Of a DNA stretch of 64,000 nucleotides, positions 13,001 through 25,000 are shown in pieces; position 1 is the first letter of the stretch, and every line of letters begins with the position of its first letter. The notes under the pieces were generated by a model. The model had not been told where the DNA came from. It ran no database searches and saw only the letters and a program-made list of their open reading frames with translations. The translations under genes were made by a program, and so were the position numbers. This DNA comes from Montifringilla adamsi (Eukaryota; Chordata; Aves; Passeriformes; Passeridae): contig JAGGNK010011892.1 in the NCBI GenBank assembly GCA_017590115.1, forward strand, positions 3,811,993 to 3,875,992. The letters are read 5' to 3'.

Positions 13001-16000
13001 AAAACACAGGATTATTATTGCTTTCAAGTGCAGCAGGATAATAACAAAACAAACCAAGGCACTGGTTTAGGCTGTAGCATATCTACTGACTGTTCTGCTG
13101 AAGCAGGCCCGGGATGCGTGCAAGGCTCCGTAACGCGGATCTGCAACAGGGATGCCTCGTAGTAATCACTAGGTAACAGCACCAGATAATCCTAAGAACA
13201 AGGAATACAACAAATGCCAAAGCATTCAAACAACGATAAAAAGAACATCTCCAGGCTTTCACAATATAACAATGAATGAAACCAATCACGTAGACAATTT
13301 GTACAGCGGGTATCTGCACAACGCGGGTGGGAGCTTTCTGTTACTGCTTGGGCCAATAACATCAGAATGTGTTTCTCTGTGGTTGCAGAAAGATGGCATG
13401 AAGGCAGCTGCCCTGTGATCAGGGAAACTCTGAATCCACTCTCCCCTCATGTGCTGTACAAGACAGTGCACTGAAGCTCAGTAACACAACCAGATCCCTG
13501 CAATTTTCATCCATGAGTGCAACCCACAAGTACACAACTGAACTCTGGGTGAGTTTTTGTTCTGCCTTGCTTACTTAAATTAATATATTAGAGCTTAAGT
13601 ACAACAACTGTTAGTGTGAGAACATAATGGGCTAAGATTATTAACCTATACCTTTTCAAAGGTATTAGTGAAAAAACCCAGCACAATAACACTGTCATTT
13701 GCAGCAAGAAATATGTTTGCAAGCTCTTTACTAACATTTCATGTGGTATTCCATAAATTTAACCCAGCCCCGGGCTTAATGACTAGAGACACTGCTTTTT
13801 AATCCCTGCACAAAATACGTAAGAATTTCAGTATGCCGCCTTGGTGATCATACATATTTAAGGTTTTTCATAAATTATTGTCTCAAACAATTCCTCTTTC
13901 TTTAGCAATTTCTTAGAACTGCTGCTAGAAAATTTTTCAGTTTTTCAGTGAATGAAAGTAGTGAAAAGACAGGAGGATAAAAGCAGCCAGAAATTGACCT
14001 GCTCATAATGCAGCCCATCTTACAATACTCTTGTGAACATTTTTTTGTCAAGAAACTAAAGCCTTGGCTGAGCTAAGCTCTAGACACAAAATCTGATATT
14101 GCTAATTTTTATGAGCAGTCATGCTTTGTGCTGCATATTAATAATACCTTATCATTTGAAGGTACAGATTCCAGACAGACAAAGTCTGTAAGGAGAAGAA
14201 ATATTAGAGCAGGGGAAAGAAGAAATAAGAGGCAGAAGTGTAAATTTTTGTCATTGTATTCTGTTCCTTTCACTAGTGCTGAATTTCACTTGCTTGCAGG
14301 GTTCTTCCCAGCACACAACTCCAGAGCAGTAACTTCATGACAACCTTCAAGTAGTTGTTTTCCTCAATTGTTTTCTTACCAAGAGGACTTCCTCTGCAAT
14401 TATATTGACAGTCCACGTGCCTGGAGCCAGTGAGAAAGGCTCTGTGGAGCTTTTTCCTGGGATTGTGATAAAAGCTGGCTCCTTGCTGGGTGGGAGGACA
14501 AACTCTTTGCTCTGAGCAGCCCCTGTCAGAAAAAAAAAAAATCAAGCAAAAAAACATACATGACTGTGTAAAATGTCTCTACTTGCCTAGTGGGCTGGAC
14601 TGATAATTTGATCCATTAAACTTTGTTTGACAGGAGTTGATCAATGATCCAGTCAACATGCATTAGCAATGCATTTGACCAAACACAGAGCTATGCAGTG
14701 GTCATTGTTTTCATTCATATTACTCTTGAGCAAACTGGTACAGAAAAGCAGAGTTCTGCCCCTGCAATGGCCAATTTTGCAATATCTGAAATGGTCAGTT
14801 TTTCAGTTTCCCCTTCCATAATTTTCCATTCAACCTCTCTCTGCACTGACTCCCAATATATTCAACTGACACATTTCATATTCTTGTGTGACTTTAAGTC
14901 AAATACTTCAGGTGTTGGAGGTTCTCAGCACCATCTAAAATGTTTACTTACAGACAGATAACTTCTAGGCAGAGATGATGGGCCAGTTGTGGATGCCCCA
15001 TCCCTGGCAGTGTTCAAGGCCAAGTTGGATGGGGCTCTGAGCAGTGTGGTCTAGTGGAAGGTGTCCCTGCCCATGGTAGGGGGCTGGAACTGGATTATTT
15101 TTAAGCCCCCTTCTACCCAGATAATTCTGTGATTCTATGTACTACAGAAATAAGGCTGTGGTATGCTTTGTCAAATAGAAGTCATGAGGATCAGCTGTTA
15201 TGAATATTAAAGGTTTCCTCTTTGAAGACCCTGGACACAGAATCTGGTTCCCTGTCTCCCAGCCATTAGAAGCCAGTGATGACCACAAATTTCTGCCACT
15301 CTGCTGAATGGTGTCTGTGAAATCTTCAGTTTTGTCTTGAATTTCTAAAAGGATCTATAACTTTACTCCTCTCAATAAGGCAGGAAAAGTAAAACATAAT
15401 TCTGCACATCAGCGTGGTATGCCCCTACCATTCAAAGGATATAGAGTAATTACCTTTTATCAGGGCCTGAAAGGCATCACATGTCTTTGAGGCCTGTAAT
15501 CAGAACTAACTTGGTAGACTGGGCTCAATTTTAAACAAACCCTAATCACTGAATGAAGGCAAAAGCCACATTTAAAACTTGAATATTAAAGGCAAGTAAA
15601 ACAAACAATATTGTTGTTTGTAACAAAGGTGTTGTTACCTCTTCTTTAAAAGTTTCATAAAACCCACAGTTCAGAGCTTCCAAGTACAGGACTGAAAGTA
15701 CTAAGTGTGGCAAACATTTGAAGAAACAAATGCTGATTACTACTGCAAGCAGGAGTTTCATGCAAACACAGCCACATCAATTACACAGCCAAAATGTACG
15801 AGGAGAAGCCCAAAAGCACTGACTCTGTTAAAGTGATGCCTTTTAAGCAACATTAAAGATTTGACTTGAGTGCACCTTGGAAAGCCTTCTCTGATCTAGC
15901 ATTCACCTGAGCTGTTGCACTGCTGCGTTACACCTACCTGCTCCAGGCTGAGATTGACAAGCAGATATGCGAGCAGATAATGTTTCCCCTCCAGGGTTAA

Positions 16001-19000
16001 TGTACCTCAGGATAATGCGATATAAGTTTGATTTTTCCACATTCAAAGTCATCCTCACTTCACTCTGAAAAATGGAAGTTAATAAACAAAAACAGCCATA
16101 AAGTGCTGAATTGAGGAACAGTCCGAAGCCATGCAAGCACCAGACTAAAGTCCTACAAGAAAGAGGCGCATGCAGAAAAGTATATACTGAATGGCAATGC
16201 TGGTGTATGACAGAGGAAGACAGGGAAGCCTAGTGAGAAAATTAATTCACTTACAAGTATAATTAGTGCCAATATGTTTTCCCTCAGCAACTGAGATCTT
16301 CCCTTTAGAGCTTTTTGAGCCCAGGCTGACATAGTGGAGGACTAGGTGGAAGAGCTTAGGGGAAGCCACAGTGATAGGCATAACCACCTCTGGCTGGGAA
16401 AAATAAAAAAGAAAGGGAAACAGGAGGAATGGAAAGTACATTACTTGTTACTATCACCCAGAGAAAGAAAAACCACTTGGCAAAGACAAAAAGGCATGGG
16501 CAGCTTACAAAAGAGCATAGAACAAAATCTCCTGTGAAATAAAACTCTTGTTGAATACCAGCTGATCCAGAAGGACACAGAATGGCTCAACTAACATGTG
16601 TGCTAGTGTGATATAGCAACAGTACTTGACTGTTATTCTCCCCACTCGTGCCATAAAGGAGGCATATCGCTGTTGATATTCCTGCCTTTCCAAGGAACAG
16701 GCCACAATCATTGATCCTAGTCTGTGATCCCACAGCATGCAGACACCTTAGACTGTCACTGAAACTGCTGATCCTCTACCAGATCCTACAGTTGCTTAGA
16801 GCTGCAATACCAGGAATGCTGTCCTTGACCTGGGGCCGAACTGACACCTCTCAAACCCACGGAATTCTCTGCATTCACACAGCCCCATTATTTAGTTTTC
16901 AGAAAAACTAAGACACATTAAGAGTCAGTGGTGGATTAGGAAAAAACAGGATTGCACCAATCTCATGGGTTTGATTTCTTTATTTCCATCCGAAATCCTA
17001 AAGCTCCCCTCGCTATCCAGTTCCCACCCGTTCACCCATCTCAATCCACCTGCTGTCCCTTTCCGAGCTACTTGGGCTACAGTGACCTCCCCACCACTGT
17101 GGTCCACTCTGCTTTCTCAAATGCAAATGTTTTCTCTGTTTCCCACATCTGAGAACAGAACAAAAAGTTTGTACAAATGTCCACGGAAAAGAAATGCAAA
17201 AAGCAGGTGAATTAGAAAGCAGGCATTAAGAAATCACAGATACCAAAGAGTTGCCTTCATTTACAAATGTGGAACAGTACTGAAAATTCAGAAATTTTCT
17301 GGGATTAAAAAAACCCAAGACCAAAACAACAAAAGAAGAAAGACTGAAAAATGAAAGACAAAGGAAATCATTGTGCAATGGTTATGTGCTTTTGTCCCAT
17401 GCTATAGTGATTCATTAGTCCCTGGACAAACGAATGCTGGACTATACCAAAGACCTACTTTCAAGATGAGTGAACAAATCCCATTTATTGCTCAAATTTA
17501 CTGTTTTAAAATTCTGCTTCATTTGATCAGCAGTTCAATTCAAAGTCAGAAGGGCCCTCCTCAGAGGAATTATGGTGACTTTCTACCTGTGGTTTACTTA
17601 TTCCCTCAGCTGTCGTCTACTTTATTCATAGTCTATCATGAAACTAAAATAAATGTTGCCAATATGCCCCTGCTCACAGCTTCTTTACTGAACCACACAT
17701 TTTCCTGTTTGCTGTATTGTGAAGGTATCATTCATAATAAAAGCTGGCATCTCTCTCTTCTCTACCCAATGTAGAGTTCAAGTGTAAGATGACTTCAGTG
17801 ACAGCACTTAAGAATTTCCCTGAAAATCTTGTGGATACAGACTGTCATGGACCTGTGCAATTCAAATTACTTAGCCAAGCATTAATCTTCTGCTGTACCC
17901 ACTGTTCTTCATGAATTTCTGCACTTAGTATTATATATTTTAAAGCCATAAGTTCCCTCTTTACAGCTGCCTCACAAAAAAACCAACCTCAAAGAACATT
18001 TCTGAGAAGGTGTACTTGCACAAGCAACATGCAAATGACCTGACAAAAATACCAACACTCACTAATCCAAACAGCAACATAGTGCCAAAGGGTTTGGATT
18101 AGTCAGATCCTGTCCTTTTTTCTGTCTTTTTTTCCATGACCTTCCACACACATAGGAGTACTACAAAACATATGTGCAATGCACTTTTGTTTTCATTTCT
18201 ACCCCAAAGTCTTGAGTGAAATACCAGCTTACTTGTATAGAGGACATCTGCACATATCCTCTCCAACTGAAGCTAGGAAATTCCTGAGGATCATAGCCAA
18301 ATTGAATTTTCTCTCCTTGGACAGTAGCACCATCTTCAATCTCAAACTTCATGTGGTGCAGATCAGGAAAAAAATAGTTTTCTTCAGGCCTTTCAAGAAG
18401 GGAAAAATCCCGCAACAAATCAGCAAAGAGTTACCAGTCATTTATCATCTACAACTAAGGGCAAAAAGCAGTGGGAGGGAGGTGCTCCACTGGCAACTGA
18501 GGAATTCTGACACCAGCTCATCGATTCAAGACAGCTGGTTAGAGGGATGCAATGAGAATTTTCTTTCCAGAAGCTTTTACAGCTTTCATACATTTTCCTA
18601 TACAACTCTTGATAGATAACTGGTATAGATTAGATAACTGCAAAACTGGTATTGGTTATTTAAGGAAACAAGTCAGAAAATCTTAACAAAACATAAGAAG
18701 GAAACTTCCCAGGAAAAAGTTAATATCAATAACCAGTGCAATTTACCAATTTGTTGATTAATTAATCAAGAAACCCAGAATGTCACATGAAAGCCTAACA
18801 AGGGACTGTGCTGAAGCTGTGCCAGGAGCCCAGCTGGACTCACTCCCCACAGGTGGTGCCCACGATGTGCGCCCTGCACCGGCAGCTGCCCCAGGGCTGG
18901 GAGCAGGCTGGGCTGAGGGATCCTCCAACATCACACCTGCAGCCTGGCTCGCCAAGAGCAGAAGCCAACCAGAAAAAAGAGAGATGAAAGTTATTAGCAA

Positions 19001-22000
19001 ACACACCATGGCTTCACCTAATTAAATACCATTAGTGGCTCGCTTCCCCCTCCCGGAGCCCTTTAGACTCTTTCAAAATCAACTTAATACACATGCATAA
19101 GCTGCAATTATTTTGAGCTTCCTGTGTTTGTGCCTATTTCCTTTTTAATTTCTCCTTAGAATGTGAAAAAAGCCATTTTTAAAAAAAACCTCAAATAATA
19201 TTACCTGGCACATTGCTAAATGCAGGGCTGCAGTTTTGCAGCCCTATTTGCTATTCAAATGTTTTCCTAGCAAGTCAGAATTTCTGCAGCAATATCACAA
19301 AGACTAATTATGTTAAAAAAAACCACTAACAACAAAATCTAAAACCTAACTTAAAAAAATTGCAAGATGTTAATTTTTTGAAGCCTGGTACCCCAATATT
19401 TAATCTGACAAAATTGCAATGTATGTGTTCATATAATATACATATTTTCAACCGACACTGGACAACAATATTGAATTACTTTCTACAGGAGACAGGACTT
19501 GTGGCACAAACTAAAGGACACCTGTAGTAATGAGGTATAAAATGCTGCACTAAGGAACAAGTATGTCAAGGCTAAAACTTTCAAGCTGGATTGAAAGGAT
19601 AAGTGTTCCTAAACAAGATTTATGCCATGCATAAATTTATGCACCCTGTTTTCTAAGACATGCACAAAATGACTGGGAAGCACAGTGGTAACATAGGCCT
19701 TGCTCCTTCTCCTGCTGAAAGGCAAAAGAAGAGTCACAAGCAAGGTTACAGCACCAGCACAAAATGCTGTGCACATGAGTAATTCAAACATCCCCTTTCT
19801 AAAAGTACAGCCTAGGGAATTCTAAAGATTTCAGTGCTAAGTGCAAATGTTCCACTATAGATGTCCTTTATTCTTTTTACCTTGGCAGCCAAAATAATTC
19901 TTTTTTTCAAGAGCATAATAACCAGCTTCACAAGTGTCACAGGAATCTCCACAAACATTAGATTTGCAGTAGCATTGCCCATTTTCCTGTGAAGAAAATA
20001 AACTTCATCAAAAATGTTTCAGTACCTTTTCAGAACTTCAATCTCTCAATAATTTGAACTCCCTCTACTTCTTAAGAGGAAAAAATTTCTAATCTCAAAA
20101 AGCAAAACAAAAAACCATCAACCAAACACAAAACAACAAAAAAACCCCTCACACACACACACAAAAAAACCCCCCACATTATCTGGACATTATCTGTCAT
20201 TTATTATCTTCATAAATAGACTACAAAATATATAAACTCAAGAAGAAAAAAAATTTTTAAAACTTGATACATCCCTAGGATGCATAAAATTGATCCTTTG
20301 ACATATAAAACTAGGTATTTTATCTTCAAAAGCAATAAACAGTGCTGAGATTTCTACTTTAGCAAATGTTACAATAACCTATCTTAACAATAATCAATTG
20401 AATTAATATCTTTCTTCTAATTTCTCTTTACCTGCTGACATTCTGCAACTCCACTTAGTGTTCCACTCACATCACACTGACATGCTGCACAGATTTAAAA
20501 AAAAAAAAAGACACCTGCATTTCATCTTTTCATGATACTTTACAGGGAAAACCCCCACCACCCAGAATCTGCAATTTTGAGTCAATGTGCCACAAGGTGA
20601 ATTTTATTCTGGAAGGTTGAGAACTGGTATGAGGTGAGAAGAAAAAGAGAAGGAGAAAGAATGAGGACTTGTAAGTATGTGTGGTTTACTGGTATGTTTT
20701 AAAGTGATTTAACTTGTATTTGACAAAAAACAGTAATGAGTTTGAATTTACAATTGTTTTCTTTCTCAGAAACATTCAGACAATTGATACAAAACAGTGT
20801 CTTCCAGCCTGACTGGCACCTTCTATTCTGCAATGCTACTCTGGGATCAAATCAACTCTTCACATGAAATAGAAATGGAGAAAATAGTGCAGGGAGGAAC
20901 TATGATGAGCCAGAAGTTTGGACAAACCCAGGATCGACTTTGTGACTGAAAGCAGAAAATTACATGGGAAGTGCAGTACTTAATATTTGAGGAGTTGTTT
21001 AGTATTTAGATATCTAAAGTAAAAAATGTAATGATGCTATTATCAGGTCTAAAGCTACTCATCCTAAGTGGCTGTTGTGGTGGAATCTGTTCCAGAGGAA
21101 ACAGCTGGAGAAAACTTTAAAGATTTTATCTTTACCCTTTTTAATCTTCATTAATTATTATTATTCTGCCTTAAAAACACACACTCCCTGTTGGAAAACA
21201 TTGACAATCACAGGTTATTATACAGATATAAACCATAACAGATCTGTCACACCCTGAAGCCACAAGAAGGCCTTACACTCCAAGCTAGGAAATAACATAA
21301 AGAGAAAAAGCACTTTTTTTCTCAAAACAATGAGCCAAATTCTGATTTCAGGGTTTACAAGTAAAAAACATGTCTTGCTCCAGTAGACCTGCCATAGGGC
21401 CAGATGAAGTGGACATCACTGGAACTTCAGAGCACACCCTGGTTCAGCACTAGGCAAACACCCATGAAATGATGGCTTGGTTTCTGAAGGTAACTGCTGG
21501 TATCATGGGTAGTTTGGTGTCACAATGAAGCTGCATGAGAAACATGCTGTTAACAAAAGTTGTGAAAGTCACAAAGAGCACCACAGACAGCGTCAGAGAA
21601 TAGAGATGCCTACATTTCAAAAGCCAAAGAAATATGCCACGAAGCCACACCTGTGCATCCCTCGGGGTTTTCTTTGGCCAGGTTCCAGTACAAGGGTTTG
21701 CATCTACTGCAGGTAGGACCTTCAACATGCTGGAGACATTGACAATATCCCTAACAACAGAAAGGAGCTAATATGGGTTCACCTGCTTAATAAAAAACTT
21801 ACCGATCTCTACTACTAAGAAAAACCTAGTATTGTTTAAGAGCTCATGCAGTTTACTAACTTTTACACATGGACCTCAGGCTGGTTCAGACATCTTAGAT
21901 TTTTCTGTCTCATACTACCAGCACAGGATTGTCCCACCCAGCATATTTTTTATGTATCCAATTTATTCTAAGGGTCCCAAAGGACATACTTTCCAATTCT

Positions 22001-25000
22001 TTCATAGCTTTATTATAACTGCTCTAAAGTATTAACTCGTTTGTACAAAGAATAAACCCCCATATTTCCTTAAAAATACTAACCCATTTTCATATTTAAT
22101 CTTTTCTTTATTGGTGGAAGACACACAGAGCTCTATACAGAAGCCTACATAGGTACCCCTACACTCATCAGACTCACCCTCTAGGTGGTCTTTGCCACAC
22201 ATTTAACAATGCCTGTGGTTTCTGGTAATATGCAATTACTAATGACCATCATTGTATCAATAACAATAATAGTGGAACGGCAACAAAGATGTAATGGTTT
22301 TTCCAGAATAGTTTGATGCTGAAAGGCCTGTTGCAACCCAGACCCAGACGGTCTTTGAGACAAGCAAACTTATATCTTCATGCATATGTTAGTGTTAAGA
22401 GTATATCAAAAAGACAAACAGATTGCATATTCTATATATAAAAGATAAAATCCCCCCATCCTTGACAAGGTTTTGCACTGGTATGATCAAAGAGCAAAAC
22501 ACGAAGTTCATTTCTACTCCTACTCTTCAAACAAGCTCCTGCAATTCTTTTAGAGCCTAAGAGCAGGCTTCAGGGCTTGAGCAATGAGCTGGATGCGTTC
22601 AGCAAAGACACATGAATGATTAACATGCACTGTTAGCTGCAGTGGCAGAATACTTACAAAGTGAGAACCAACGCTACCTGCAGGGTCACACTCGCTGCTG
22701 ACACCTTTATAAAACAAACACATTGAAAGATCTTTTGAAAACAGAGACTCTGGAATGTAGCAGTGCAGAAGCACAATGTAGCCGGTGTGAGCTTGAAAGG
22801 GCTTTTTAATACAGTTACCTTGGAGAGACTCAAATACTTTAAACTCCAAGACAGCAGAAGCCTTTAATAATGATTTTTTAAATGTGTATCTAGCCTGATT
22901 TAGAGTATTTGGGTTTGTGTGCAAAGCAGTCACTTGGAAAAATAGAGCCCTAACCTATGGAACTGACAGATATTTTCTTAAAGTTCCTGTGCCATCAAAA
23001 TGGAAATCTTTTAAATGGAAATATATTTGAGAAGATTTATTTTCTTCCATGTTGCAGAAATAGGAAGGAAAACCCCAGTAAAAGTAGGGAAGGCTTTTAC
23101 TCACGCAAGCAGTTGGGGTAGCTGTAGTATCCTGGAGCACACTGGTCACATCTCAGCCCAGCATAGTTACCACGGCACAGACACTGCCCTCCAGGACCAC
23201 AGGTATTCCCCAATGAGCCAACACCATCACAATTGCATGCTGCACAGAGGAGAAAAAAAAAAATAACAGATACACGTCTAAACCTAGAATTTGCCAAGAA
23301 ACTTATATTTGAATGTAAATCAATCATTTACGTTCAGGAAACCAGACAAACCATAATTTTACCATCAAAAATAAATATCCCAAAACAGATGGTTATTCTG
23401 CAATTGTGTCCTCAACCACTGATAATCTTGGTTCGTGCAGTTCTGTAACTCACAGCTGAGAGATTTGGTTTGATGCCTTGCAACACACATGTAAGGGACA
23501 TGATTCCATCTTACATTTGGGAAGAATGTCACACGAAAGAAATACATTAAAAAATCTTTTAAAAATATATTCAAAGCGTGTTGTCAACTGTAACAGCAAA
23601 CTTCTCACGGAGTTACCACCATTTTGGGCTAACAGCTAAAGACAAGACCTGCTATTTTCTTGAGTGGATGCTGGAATGTTCCACACGGTCACACTTCACA
23701 GGTACAGGAATGGGACCCCATTTGGGCATCCCAGTTGTCCCAGGTACAAGATGAAGTGCTACAGTTTACCACTTGGATGTTATGACTGCCAGAAATGGCT
23801 GGCTGACAGAAATACAAAGCAAACATTGTCTTCCTGTTACATGTTCATGTTTCTGGTTCCCCCTTTTGGTTCCTCTTTCTGCTGCAGTCAAAGACATCTG
23901 ACTTCACTGTATTTACTTTAAAGATGCTTGGAAAGACACAGGGCTTGCTAGGAAGTTAGTGTAAGAGAAATACAAACACTGAAGCTTCCAAGAACAATAC
24001 CTGCACTAGAGTCCTCCATCATTTGACTATCACATTGCATTCTCTCGTAATTTTAAATATTAGTGTTTTGCTTAAAGGCTTTGTTTTCATATCACTTTAT
24101 TTGAATAAAGCTTCTATTGAGTTCAACAAGTCACAACCAGAAAGATTAGTTCTAGTCACAACAGCCCAAAAAATATAGATCTGTCTCTCTTTTGAAGATG
24201 GCAATTCCTTACAGGAATAGCAGGCTGGGCTGCTCACTTTCCCCCACAGCTTGCAGCATGCTGTGTTAATTTATGTTTAAACCCATGGCAGCTCATTTTA
24301 ACTGAACAAACTGTGAACTGCAGCAGTTCTGAGTAATCCCACTGATTGTGTTTTCAACTATTTTTATCTGTCTTTTACAATTTGTTTTTGCATGCTCTTT
24401 TAAGCTTTTATGTCTCTTTTCAGCTTTTGGTGTTCAAAGATCAAACACATTCAATATGGGTTTGATTTGCTTTAAGATCGCTACTTGATTTTGCTCTAGG
24501 AAAATAAAAAAGGTTATTTTAAAACCACTGAACAGTGTGTACCAATGCAGAATCCTGATTTTATGTTTTTCATTAAAAATGTTCATCTACTCCAAACCAT
24601 AAAACCCACAGTCACGTGGTGTTTCTTTATTCCACCCATTGTATTTGGTAACACAACACAGTCCATCTTTCCAAGGTGCCACAGTTTAACTCCAGCTGGC
24701 AAATAGGTACACACAGCCACTCACACCCACCCATGGGATGGGGAGAAGAATTGGGAAAAAAGGTAAAACATAGCACTGTACACAGCACTAGGAGTGAAAT
24801 TAACTCTACCCTAGCTGAAACCAGGGCATGAAGGCATAAAGAATTCTGCTGTCCCTTTATAGGAGATAAACAACTCTATAAGCCCAAAGGAAGAAGACTG
24901 TCATAGTCAACAGCCAAAAATAACGAGAGAAGAAAGCAAATCATAATTTTATACATAAATCTTGTTAATCAGCACAGGCAAACACATACCAGAACTCTGC

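Noticed and set aside
12711..13052. 113-codon minus-strand frame as a separate gene
   Set aside because: Its middle is LAMA3 exon 25; the ends are intron read-through past the splice sites.
22741..23100. Possible missing LE exon between exons 15 and 16 (counterpart of a LAMA5 repeat)
   Set aside because: I read the interval for CxC pairs with phase 1-1 splice sites and found none.
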